Assembly: GCF_900112485.1 (NCBI RefSeq)
Contig: NZ_FOMG01000005.1
Coordinates: forward strand, 1-64,000
Direction of reading: 5' to 3'
DNA length: 64,000 nt
Origin: Clostridium uliginosum
Lineage (GTDB): Bacteria > Bacillota > Clostridia > Clostridiales > Clostridiaceae
The notes beneath the pieces are model-generated. The model searched no databases, was not told the origin of the DNA, and saw nothing but the letters and a program-made list of their open reading frames with translations. How positions within the stretch are numbered: position 1 is the first letter of the stretch; every line of letters starts with the position of its first letter. Positions 1 through 8,137 of the stretch are shown here, in pieces. A program made the translations under genes and the position numbers.

Positions 1-3
1 TAC

Positions 4-48
4 CCATAAAAGATTGCTCCTAATATGCATTAGGACAATCATTTATGG
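4..48. repeat. Near-perfect 45-bp inverted repeat at window edge
   Basis: Arms at 4-24 and 29-48 pair with one bulge and a few mismatches around a GC-containing centre (ATGC). It could be a bidirectional terminator or part of a dispersed hairpin repeat. The central part resembles the interior of the repeat element at 45524-45745 (both contain GCATTA followed by AGGACAAT). The rest of 49-275 holds only AT-rich sequence and, near 205-215, a stray CAATGTGCCTTA end of repeat family 2. Confidence 0.5.
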
Positions 49-275
49 AACAACTTCAAATGAAGAAACTCTAAGCTTATTTTTCAATGCTTCTTCCACA
101 AATGTTATTTCTATTTCTTTTTTGAATATACATCATATCATTAAATGATTTGTATTATGAGACAGACCCTTATTTTTTTCAATGTGCCTTACATTTTTGT
201 TAACTTTAAAATTTCTAGTCACTTCTTATAGCAAATACCTTTTATTTACTTTTATCATATTTCTGTTTACTATTG

Positions 276-1124
276 CTATTTTAAATATCTCATACCCTTT
301 TCATTTTTACTCCCATCAAATATCAAAGATAATAATATACTACTAAGTAAAATAATCATTATAATCAATACAGATATTAAAGCTGATATTTCTATACCAA
401 AATGTATAATTACAAGCTTTATTCCTGTAAACATTAATATGAAGGCTACTCCATACTTCATAAACTTAAACATATTATTCATTTTTGCTAATATATAATA
501 CATACTCCTTAGCCCAAGTATTGCAAATATGTTAGATGTATAAATTATAAAGGTATCAGTTGTAATTGAAAAAATAGCTGGTATCGAATCTAATGCAAAA
601 ATAACATCTGAAAACTCTATTACTAATAGTGCAACAAATAGTGGCGTAGCATAAATAACTTTATTTTGTCTAATGAAGAAATTATTATTATGAATAGTAT
701 TAGTTACTGGTATTATTTTTCTTAGTATCTTAACAGCAAAATTATCATGAAATTGTATATTATGATGTCTAGAAAATAGCATTTTAAAACCGCTAACCAA
801 TAATATCACACCAAATACATAAAGTATCCAATGAAATTTACTTACTATTGTTACACCTAATAATATAAATATTAAACGTAATATCATGGCGCCAAGAACT
901 CCATATAGTAATACTCTTTCTTGATATTCAGGGCGTATTCCAAAACTTGAAAATATCATTAAAAATAGAAATAAATTATCTAAGCTTAAAGACATCTCTA
1001 TTATATATCCACCAAAATATTCAACTGCTGCACTTTCCCCTCTTGTATAAAATACAAATACATTAAACAAGATTGATAATATTATCCAAAAAATTAAATT
1101 ACGTAATGAACTTTTTGTCTTCAT
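276..1124 (-). CDS. TerC/Alx family integral membrane protein
   Basis: Polytopic membrane protein of 282 residues with about seven to eight hydrophobic segments. The TerC hallmarks are two acidic membrane motifs: EMSLSLDNLFLF near residue 43 and EFSDVIFALDSIPAIF near residue 168. The family includes tellurite-resistance TerC and the manganese exporters Alx/MeeF/MeeY, so metal-ion (probably Mn2+) efflux, possibly loading secreted metalloenzymes, is the likely role. The start is supported by AAGGAG upstream of ATG. No yybP-ykoY manganese riboswitch is visible in the leader. The substrate cannot be read from sequence. Confidence 0.85.
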   Translation of the reverse strand: MKTKSSLRNLIFWIILSILFNVFVFYTRGESAAVEYFGGYIIEMSLSLDNLFLFLMIFSSFGIRPEYQERVLLYGVLGAMILRLIFILLGVTIVSKFHWILYVFGVILLVSGFKMLFSRHHNIQFHDNFAVKILRKIIPVTNTIHNNNFFIRQNKVIYATPLFVALLVIEFSDVIFALDSIPAIFSITTDTFIIYTSNIFAILGLRSMYYILAKMNNMFKFMKYGVAFILMFTGIKLVIIHFGIEISALISVLIIMIILLSSILLSLIFDGSKNEKGMRYLK

Positions 1125-1212
1125 TAATAAAACTCCTTAATAAAACTCTTAAAGTATTTATATTAATTATTTTCAGATTATATCCTTACGTAATAAAAGT
1201 TTAGGCACATTA

Positions 1213-1244
1213 AATAAAAAAATCACGCAATTTCTTGCGTGATT
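1213..1244 (-). terminator. Intrinsic terminator between ychF and terC-like gene
   Basis: AATCACGCAA / TTGCGTGATT stem (1221-1244) around a 4-base loop, followed on the minus strand by a T-run. It would end transcripts from ychF after they cross the MITE at 1278-1501. Confidence 0.8.
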
Positions 1245-1277
1245 TAATAAATCTAATTAAGACATATTTAAATTAAT

Positions 1278-1501
1278 GACTATTTTTTAAAACAGTGTTG
1301 ATATTGTTACATATTGTTCAGTGTGCTAAAGAATTGGACTTAAGAACATCTAAATGAGTATAGTCCCATTCCAGCTTGTTCCAAAAGCAAATTTTGGACA
1401 AGCAACTAATGTGACAATACTCATTAAGAGTTCTAAAAGTCAAATTCTAATGCACACTTCACAAAAATGTAACAATATCAACACTATATTAAAACAGCAT
1501 T
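1278..1501. mobile_element. Family 1 MITE-like element, 224 bp, with 8-bp target duplication
   Basis: Non-coding inverted-repeat element. The left end (decayed GACTATT, then TTTTAAAACAGTGTTGATATTG) pairs with the right end (CAATATCAACACTATATTAAAACAG). It is flanked by a perfect direct repeat AAATTAAT at 1270-1277 and 1502-1509, the signature of transposition with an 8-bp target duplication. The interior is also self-complementary (for example TAAGAACATCTAAATGAGTAT against ATACTCATTAAGAGTTCT), so the whole element can fold into one long hairpin. It is homologous to 59902-60126 and contains no open reading frame. Confidence 0.85.
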
Positions 1502-1530
1502 AAATTAATAAATTTAAAATATAATAATTC

Positions 1531-2628
1531 CTATACGTTAAATCTAAAATTAACTACATCTCCATCTTTCATTATGTATTCTTTTCCTTCAAGTCTGAAC
1601 TTTCCTTTTTCTTTAGCTGCTGCTTCTGAACCACATTCAACTAAATCTTCATATCCAACAACTTCTGCTCTTATAAATCCTCTTTCAATATCTGAATGGA
1701 TTTTACCTGCAGCTGCTGGAGCCTTTGTTCCTTCTTTAATAGTCCAAGCTCTTACTTCTTGAACTCCTGCTGTTAAGAAACTCATAAGTCCTAGTAATTT
1801 ATATGAAGCTTCAATTAAAGTATCTAGACCTGATTCATTTAAACCATACTCTGTAAGCATTTCTGCTTTTTCTTCATCATCTAATCCAGATAGTTCTTCT
1901 TCAATCTTAGCAGAAACAACCATAACACCTGAATTTTCTTGTTTTGCATACTCTTCAACCTTTTTCACATATGCATTATGTGGATCTCCACTCATAACAT
2001 CATCTTCTGATACATTACATGCATATAATACTGGCTTTGAAGTAATTAAGAATAAACTTTTTATAAATGCATCCTCATCTTCTGTTACTTCTAAAGTTCT
2101 AACTGGAAGATTATTCTCTAAATGTTCTTTAACTTTTTCCATTAATGCATATTCTATTTTAGCTGTCTTATCTCCTGATCTTGCAAGCTTTACTGATTTT
2201 TCAAGTCTTCTCTCTAAAACTTCTAAATCAGAAAATATTAATTCTAAATTTATAGTTTCTATATCTCTTATAGGATTAACAGAACCTTCTACGTGAACAA
2301 CATTTCCATCATCAAAACATCTAACAACATGAACGATTGATGAAACTTCTCTAATATGAGATAAAAATTTATTTCCTAAACCTTCACCTTTTGAAGCTCC
2401 CTTAACTAATCCTGCTATATCATAAAACTCGATAGCTGTATATATTTTTTTCTTTGTATTATACATCTTTTCTAAAACATCTAATCTCTTATCTGGTACA
2501 CTAACTACACCCACATTTGGTTCAATTGTACAGAATGGATAATTAGCTGATTCTGCTCCAGCTTTTGTTATTGCATTAAACAATGTGCTTTTACCTACAT
2601 TCGGTAAACCTACAATTCCTAACTTCAT
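1531..2628 (-). CDS. ychF: YchF/OLA1-type ribosome-associated ATPase
   Basis: Obg-family P-loop NTPase that binds the 50S subunit and 70S ribosomes; bacterial YchF prefers ATP and is linked to oxidative-stress response and translation quality. Visible motifs are G1 GLPNVGKST (residues 7-15), the G2 region NYPFCTIEPN, G3 DIAGLVKGASKGEG (about 69-82) and a G4 variant NVSE near 204 in place of NKxD, which explains the relaxed nucleotide specificity. A C-terminal TGS-like domain ends MKDGDVVNFRFNV. The length of 365 is normal. It is monocistronic, with its own promoter and a downstream terminator beyond a MITE. Confidence 0.97.
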   Translation of the reverse strand: MKLGIVGLPNVGKSTLFNAITKAGAESANYPFCTIEPNVGVVSVPDKRLDVLEKMYNTKKKIYTAIEFYDIAGLVKGASKGEGLGNKFLSHIREVSSIVHVVRCFDDGNVVHVEGSVNPIRDIETINLELIFSDLEVLERRLEKSVKLARSGDKTAKIEYALMEKVKEHLENNLPVRTLEVTEDEDAFIKSLFLITSKPVLYACNVSEDDVMSGDPHNAYVKKVEEYAKQENSGVMVVSAKIEEELSGLDDEEKAEMLTEYGLNESGLDTLIEASYKLLGLMSFLTAGVQEVRAWTIKEGTKAPAAAGKIHSDIERGFIRAEVVGYEDLVECGSEAAAKEKGKFRLEGKEYIMKDGDVVNFRFNV

Positions 2629-2670
2629 TTATGTACAGTCCTTTCTAACATTTATAATACACCTTTAAAA

Positions 2671-2699
2671 ATTATACTCTAGAATGCCTTTTTTTTCAA
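2671..2699 (-). promoter_or_regulatory. Sigma-A type promoter of ychF
   Basis: On the minus strand TTGAAA (2699-2694), a 17-bp spacer, then TATAAT (2676-2671), about 40 bases upstream of the ychF start. Good match and spacing for the vegetative sigma factor. Confidence 0.75.
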
Positions 2700-2792
2700 C
2701 TAAGGCATATTAAAGAAAGAAATTACCATGACTAATACTAAATAAAATACTAATACTAATTTATATAAAATTAATGATTGAAGGTGTGCTAA

Positions 2793-3662
2793 ATGAAAAT
2801 TTTCTATAAAAAGTGGATTTTAACTTTTCTGTTAATTGCATTAGTAATAAATTTTATTTCTATTCCTGCTAATGCAAAATTCAAAGAATTTAAAGAATTT
2901 AAAGAAGAGGATATTGAAGAATTTGAAAATGTAAAGATAAAAGATATATTTTCATTATTTTCTAACGATGGAGAACTTAATTGGTATTTTGTTGGTAAAG
3001 GTAAGGGAAACATTGCAGAAGGTCCAAAAGAATCTCTATCTTTTCTCAAAGAAAATGATGCATATTTTTTAGGTGATGCATCAAAAAAAATAATATACCT
3101 TACTTTTGATGAAGGATATGAAAATGGTAACACAGGTAAAATATTAGATATATTAAAAGAACTTAAAGTGCCTGCAGCATTCTTTGTTGTTAAACCTTAT
3201 ATTGATAAAGAACCAGATTTAATAAAAAGAATGGTGGATGAAGGACATTTAGTATGTAATCATAGTTCTCACCATCCATCAATGGCGCAAATACATGATA
3301 AAGAAAAATTTAATTCTGAATTTACACAAGTGGAAGAAGCGTATAAAAATCTTATAGGAAAAGATATGCCAAAATATTTTAGACCACCTATGGGAAAATA
3401 CTCAAAAGAATCTTTAAGTATGACTAAAGACTTAGGTTATAAATCTATATTTTGGAGCTTTGCATATAAAGATTGGCTAGTTAAAAATCAACCGGCTGAA
3501 AGTTATGCTGTGGAAAAAATAACCAATGGAGCTCATCCTGGATGTATAATGCTTCTTCATGCAGTTTCATCTACTAATACTAAAATATTAGAACCTGTTA
3601 TTAAAAACCTTCAATCACAAGGATATGAGTTTAAATCTTTAGATGAATTTCCATTTGATTAA
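2793..3662 (+). CDS. PdaA-type polysaccharide deacetylase (delta-lactam de-N-acetylase family)
   Basis: Secreted or membrane-anchored NodB-family metal-dependent deacetylase, 289 residues. An N-terminal hydrophobic segment (about 8-28, ending ANA) is a signal peptide or anchor. Motif 1 is TFDEGYE (104-110, with the PdaA-typical EGY), the metal-binding His motif is HSSHHP (157-162), motif 3 is RPPMGKYS (from 197), and LLHAVS lies near the C-terminus. PdaA removes acetyl groups from N-acetylmuramic acid so that spore-cortex muramic-delta-lactam can form. The highly charged linker KFKEFKEFKE after the signal is locally repetitive. SD AAGGTG precedes ATG. A hairpin terminator follows. Confidence 0.88.
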   Translation: MKIFYKKWILTFLLIALVINFISIPANAKFKEFKEFKEEDIEEFENVKIKDIFSLFSNDGELNWYFVGKGKGNIAEGPKESLSFLKENDAYFLGDASKKIIYLTFDEGYENGNTGKILDILKELKVPAAFFVVKPYIDKEPDLIKRMVDEGHLVCNHSSHHPSMAQIHDKEKFNSEFTQVEEAYKNLIGKDMPKYFRPPMGKYSKESLSMTKDLGYKSIFWSFAYKDWLVKNQPAESYAVEKITNGAHPGCIMLLHAVSSTNTKILEPVIKNLQSQGYEFKSLDEFPFD

Positions 3663-3665
3663 TTT

Positions 3666-3695
3666 TTAAGGGAAGTCAAAAGTGACTTCCCTTAA
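3666..3695. terminator. Bidirectional terminator hairpin
   Basis: TTAAGGGAAGTCA / TGACTTCCCTTAA stem with a 4-base loop, between the convergent pdaA-like gene and cyclodeaminase-family gene. The A/T tracts on both sides are short. Confidence 0.75.
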
Positions 3696-3779
3696 TTCAT
3701 ATTTCAAAAATAGAGTGTGCCTAAGCTAAACATTTATCATTACACAATAGCTTATCATAAATTAAATATGCCTAATTAT

Positions 3780-4433
3780 TTAAACTTCAGGAAAAATACA
3801 AGCATTTACTTTTTTATTTATTAGATCCTTTTTCATTAAAGAATTATTTAATATAGTATTTAATTCATCTTTTATTTGATTAAAAAATTCTTTATCTTCT
3901 CTTAAACAATTTAAATTAACTTTTACATTCATTATGGAACTCTCTATAGCACAATGAAGTAATATAGCTGACATTCCTAAATCTGAAAGAAGCATCTTAT
4001 TTCCATACTTACTCATTACATTTAGGTTTTTATAAAAAGATATTGATTCTCTTGCCAATGTTAAAGGTGGTAACATAGCTTTTTTTGTATTTTCTTTTAT
4101 TGCTAAGTTTCTTTTTTCTTTATCTTCTTCTGTCTCTTTAGGTAATTTATATGAGTCCATTAAAGCCAAGAACCCATTTCGATCTTCTTCCATAAGTTCT
4201 AAACTTCTAGTAGTAAATTTTTTTGATTCCTCTTGAAACTCTTTTATCATAGATTTATCATCTTCATTTAATGATTCATAGCTCTTCTTTCCAATGGTTA
4301 ATGAATACACCATTGAATTTAATGCCCCCGATAATGCTGCTATTAATCCTGCTACGCTTCCACCACCCGGTGATGGTAAATCTGATGACACATTTTCTAA
4401 AAACCCCACAATTGTTTCTTTATAAAACTCCAT
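3780..4433 (-). CDS. Cyclodeaminase/cyclohydrolase family protein (FchA-like)
   Basis: 217-residue member of the formiminotransferase-cyclodeaminase fold. The glycine-rich folate-binding stretch LPSPGGGSVAGLIAALSGAL lies near residues 19-38, and the rest is alpha-helical, as in clostridial methenyltetrahydrofolate cyclohydrolase (FchA). Members interconvert 5,10-methenyl- and 10-formyl-tetrahydrofolate or deaminate formimino-THF. No other C1-folate or histidine-degradation gene is adjacent, so the exact reaction is uncertain. The start has a strong AGGAGG-type SD. It lies just after the polysaccharide cluster in the same orientation. Confidence 0.8.
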   Translation of the reverse strand: MEFYKETIVGFLENVSSDLPSPGGGSVAGLIAALSGALNSMVYSLTIGKKSYESLNEDDKSMIKEFQEESKKFTTRSLELMEEDRNGFLALMDSYKLPKETEEDKEKRNLAIKENTKKAMLPPLTLARESISFYKNLNVMSKYGNKMLLSDLGMSAILLHCAIESSIMNVKVNLNCLREDKEFFNQIKDELNTILNNSLMKKDLINKKVNACIFPEV

Positions 4434-4459
4434 TTAAATTTCCTCCTTACTTTGCTTAC

Positions 4460-5695
4460 TTAGCTTATATTTTTATTATCTAAAATTGATATCAAATAGC
4501 CTAAATATGTCCAAAATATAATAGATATAAAACTTACTATATAAACTAAATTACTTTCAAATAAATTTACAGCTATAATTCCAACAAGCATAGAAGTTAT
4601 AGTTGTCATTTGAATTTTTTCTTTTCTCTTTAGCTTATCCAACTGCTTTATTATAAATACCATAATGCTTAGTAAAAAAGTAATAATTAATCCTAAAGCA
4701 ATTACTCCATTAGTAGTTGCAATTTGAACATAAATATTGTGTAGTCCACCGCCTTCAATTCCTGGTAAGTACTCAACTTCTTTTACATCTGTTACGGCTT
4801 CTATTAAATCACTACTTCCAACTCCAGTTAAAGGATGCTGTTGTATTACCATACTACCTGATGTCCATAATATATTTCTTCCTGATGTAAATTTATGAAG
4901 CCTATCTTCATTAAAAGTAAAACATATGCTTCCTGCAATAATTGGTATTAATATTAAGGCAAATCTAAAATACTTATTTTTATAATACACAAATAAAAAT
5001 AAGAATATTATCGCAATTATAATTAAATATGAACTTCTACCTTTAGCTTCAATCATAGTTATTGTCTGAATTACTATGTTTAACACTAAAAGCATTTTAA
5101 CTTTACCACTTTTAGCTCTTAAATTAAGATATACACTCATAGCAATAGCTAATGATGCTGCTATTGCTAATGCATTTTCATTTATAAAAAGCCCATTTGT
5201 TGAACCAAATATTATTTCACCTATTTCTATAGTCTTACCTGAAAAACGCATATATAAAGATATTATTGATAATGGAAACATAAATATAGTATAAAAATAT
5301 GTTATTATGTTAATTTCCTTAATATTTGTTTTTTTATTTTTGAATACATCAATTGTAAATATAGATGTTAATAAAATTAAATTGAATATCCAAACTTTAA
5401 TATTATCTATATTTCTATAAACAGTTAAATTAAATATTAATGTAATAATAATAAACCCTGCTAAAGGAATATCAAATTTATAAATTTTTCTTGTTTTATA
5501 TTCATTAAATATCATAAATAATATTAGTAACATACCCCATACTAATGCTATACTATTTAATGTCTTTATTCCTATCTTTATTCCTGGTATATTTGAAAGA
5601 ATAGTTACAAAACTTATACTAACAAATAAATATAGTAATCTAAAATATAATCTATTGTTTATAAAATTATATATATTTTTAAATATTTCTTTCAT
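4460..5695 (-). CDS. O-antigen ligase / Wzy-type polymerase family membrane protein
   Basis: 411-residue protein with 10-12 predicted hydrophobic segments and a large extracytoplasmic loop containing GVGSSDLIEAV and HNIYVQIATTNGVIALG, the Wzy_C/O-antigen ligase signature. Such proteins polymerise or transfer lipid-linked glycans onto an acceptor outside the membrane. Its start lies inside the 3' end of the upstream glycosyltransferase (17-bp overlap, 5679-5695) with only a weak SD, suggesting translational coupling. It is the last gene of the polysaccharide operon. Ligase versus polymerase cannot be decided from sequence. Confidence 0.82.
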   Translation of the reverse strand: MKEIFKNIYNFINNRLYFRLLYLFVSISFVTILSNIPGIKIGIKTLNSIALVWGMLLILFMIFNEYKTRKIYKFDIPLAGFIIITLIFNLTVYRNIDNIKVWIFNLILLTSIFTIDVFKNKKTNIKEINIITYFYTIFMFPLSIISLYMRFSGKTIEIGEIIFGSTNGLFINENALAIAASLAIAMSVYLNLRAKSGKVKMLLVLNIVIQTITMIEAKGRSSYLIIIAIIFLFLFVYYKNKYFRFALILIPIIAGSICFTFNEDRLHKFTSGRNILWTSGSMVIQQHPLTGVGSSDLIEAVTDVKEVEYLPGIEGGGLHNIYVQIATTNGVIALGLIITFLLSIMVFIIKQLDKLKRKEKIQMTTITSMLVGIIAVNLFESNLVYIVSFISIIFWTYLGYLISILDNKNIS

Positions 5696-6839
5696 ATACT
5701 TCTTTGTACACCCCTTTTAGCTTCTTAACTAGCACTTCCTCACAGTAGTTAAAAGCAGTCTTATCTCTTATATCATATTTATTATAGCTATTATAATTTT
5801 CTTTAATGTATATTAATGCATTAATTAATTCTATCATATTATTTTTTTGAATAATTAATCCATTATCTTCTGTTATAATATCTTCAGCTCCACCATTTTT
5901 AGCTCCTATTACTGGTTTGCCACATGCTAAAGCTTCAATATACACTACTCCAAATGTTTCATGTTCTGAAGGAAGAGCAAATGCATCACAATTTTTCATT
6001 TCATTTGCAGTCTGAGTCCTCGATAACGCTCCTAAAATAGTTATTTGATCATTAATGCCTAATTCTTTAATAAGTTCCTCTAATGACGATTTAATAGAAC
6101 CATCTCCACCTATTCTAAGGGTTACATCTTGATTTTTAAATGCTTCTTTAAATGCTTTAATCAAAAGCTCCATACCTTTTCCTTCTTCAAGAAAAGCACA
6201 AGAAAAAAAATTAAAATGCTGTTTTTCTTTATATTCTTCTGTTTTATTATCAATATTAAACATTGATAAATCAACCATATTATAAATTACATCTATTGGC
6301 TTATTTACATATCCTTGAAGCTCTTTTTTGAGTCCATTTCCAACTGCAATTAAAGAATCTGCACTTTCATAAGCTTTATAAATATACTTTTTATAACTTT
6401 CTTTTAAATACTTCGCATATTTTAATGAAGAATGTTCTGTTATTACTAGTGGAATATTGTACTTTTTACTAATGTATGAAGCTGCAATACCACCCCATAA
6501 AGCTGAATGCGCATGTATTAAGTCTACTTTTCCTTCATTCTTAACAATATCTTTATATAATTTATCCATCCTTCTATTAAAGCTCTTAAACATAAGCGGA
6601 TTCTTAGGTAAGTAATTGTAATCTTTGTATCTGTATGTCCTAAGTCCATCTTCTACATTAAAATTAATCTTTCTCTTTTCATTAATTTTCCCAAATAAGG
6701 TAATTGGCCAAATTTCATTATAAGCAACAGTAATCTTTTCTCCACTATTTTGAAGTGCTTTAAACTGTTCTTTAAAAAAGCTTCCATGAACCTTATTCTT
6801 AGGTGATGAATACCAAGAAGGTATTACCATTATGTGCAT
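5679..6839 (-). CDS. GT4-type glycosyltransferase
   Basis: GT-B fold glycosyltransferase, 386 residues. The N-terminal acceptor domain includes HSALWGGIAASYISKKYNI. The C-terminal nucleotide-sugar domain carries SEHETFGVVYIEALACGKPV, the E-x7-E signature of family GT4 (GPGTF). It probably adds a sugar to a lipid-linked surface glycan at the cytoplasmic face. The start MHIMVIPSWY has GGAGGAG upstream; the second Met at 6830 is an alternative. It sits 6 bp after the preceding glycosyltransferase and overlaps the following ligase-like gene, so all are one operon. Confidence 0.87.
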   Translation of the reverse strand: MHIMVIPSWYSSPKNKVHGSFFKEQFKALQNSGEKITVAYNEIWPITLFGKINEKRKINFNVEDGLRTYRYKDYNYLPKNPLMFKSFNRRMDKLYKDIVKNEGKVDLIHAHSALWGGIAASYISKKYNIPLVITEHSSLKYAKYLKESYKKYIYKAYESADSLIAVGNGLKKELQGYVNKPIDVIYNMVDLSMFNIDNKTEEYKEKQHFNFFSCAFLEEGKGMELLIKAFKEAFKNQDVTLRIGGDGSIKSSLEELIKELGINDQITILGALSRTQTANEMKNCDAFALPSEHETFGVVYIEALACGKPVIGAKNGGAEDIITEDNGLIIQKNNMIELINALIYIKENYNSYNKYDIRDKTAFNYCEEVLVKKLKGVYKEVYERNI

Positions 6840-6845
6840 AAAAGA

Positions 6846-8129
6846 TCACTTCTCCTCCAATATATTGTTTAACTTCTTGACTATACTGTTCCACTCATAC
6901 TTATAATCAGGAACTACTTTTATTTCTTTATTTTTGTAATTCTCTATCAATCTATAAATCTTATCTTTTATTTCATATGATGAATTATTACTAGTAATAC
7001 ATTTATCATGATTTTCTACTAAATCTCTAATTGGATCTTTATCATCACCATATATTACAAATACTTTACCATTTGTTCCAAAATAATCATATATCTTAGC
7101 TGGTATTTGTTTAGAATTTTTATTACCAAATAACAGTAAAACTTCAGAATTAAGCATATACTTTAAAGCTTCATCAAAAGGTATTCTTGATGAAACACTT
7201 GATACTTCTAATTGTTCTAATCTTTTCTTACCTTCAACATCATCTATATTTCCAAAAAACAAAATATTAAGCATATTATAGCTATCTATGTTTTCATTTT
7301 TAATTTCTTCAAGTGCCTTAATAAATGGATTTATATCTCTAAGTTTAGAAAATATTTCTCCTGTATAAACCATATTCAGTTTATCATTTTTTATAAGCTT
7401 TGGAACTTCTTCTAATGATAATCTTTGATATAAACCTTTATCAAATCCTCTATTTAATATATATGTATATTTAGATTTCTTCTTTGAAAAATTATATCCT
7501 TTTATATAATCATTTTTGTTTTCTTCTGTTACAAAAATGAATTTATCTGCTAAATTAACTACATTTTGTTCCATTCTCTTTTCTATTATCTTCTTTAATA
7601 TAAATGATTTTTGCCTTGTTGAATCTTTAAGCCATGGATCACTCCAATATGTAATCCAAGGTATATTTTTAAACTTCTTTTTTATGTAATAAGCACATAG
7701 ATGAGAAGATGGTGGTTCATGCATAGAAAATATAACATCAAACTTTTCACTTTGCATTAAATTAATTCCATATTTTGATGCTCTTTTTGCCCATCCATAA
7801 TACATATCTGGTATTACTATTGAATTTTTTACTTTTCTTAAAATTTTTTTATTTTTTCCAATACTCACATTAACATTATTTTGAGAAGATTTTTTGGGCA
7901 TTAATTTCTTAAAAATAGGTCCACCATCAATTATGTGACATTTAATTTTAGTGTCCATCATAGAAAATAAATATTCATCATAATATATTGAGTTTTTAGG
8001 GAAATTAACTGTTAAAAGATGTACTTCATTCCCATTAATTTCACTCAGCTTATTTAAATACTGTAAAGTTTCAATTGCTGCTGAGTTATTTATTAATGGA
8101 GAATAACACGCAATAAATAATATTTTCAT
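6846..8129 (-). CDS. Putative glycosyltransferase (GT-B fold, glycan cluster)
   Basis: 427-residue protein with the general plan of a GT-B glycosyltransferase: an N-terminal Rossmann start (MKILFIACYSPLINNSAA), a middle DKFIFVTEENKNDYI segment and a C-terminal NMVYTGEIFSKLRDINPFIKA stretch typical of GT4-like enzymes. The terminal nucleotide-binding region (PAKIYDYFGTNGKV) matches the KxxEYxA/GxP region of these enzymes only loosely. The SD AGGAGGG is strong. It lies 8 bp after the flippase gene and 6 bp before the GT4 gene. Donor and acceptor are unknown. Confidence 0.75.
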   Translation of the reverse strand: MKILFIACYSPLINNSAAIETLQYLNKLSEINGNEVHLLTVNFPKNSIYYDEYLFSMMDTKIKCHIIDGGPIFKKLMPKKSSQNNVNVSIGKNKKILRKVKNSIVIPDMYYGWAKRASKYGINLMQSEKFDVIFSMHEPPSSHLCAYYIKKKFKNIPWITYWSDPWLKDSTRQKSFILKKIIEKRMEQNVVNLADKFIFVTEENKNDYIKGYNFSKKKSKYTYILNRGFDKGLYQRLSLEEVPKLIKNDKLNMVYTGEIFSKLRDINPFIKALEEIKNENIDSYNMLNILFFGNIDDVEGKKRLEQLEVSSVSSRIPFDEALKYMLNSEVLLLFGNKNSKQIPAKIYDYFGTNGKVFVIYGDDKDPIRDLVENHDKCITSNNSSYEIKDKIYRLIENYKNKEIKVVPDYKYEWNSIVKKLNNILEEK

Positions 8130-8137
8130 ATTCCCTC

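Noticed and set aside
1125..1212. Manganese (yybP-ykoY) riboswitch for the terC-like gene
   Set aside because: The short AT-rich leader shows none of the conserved aptamer sequence.
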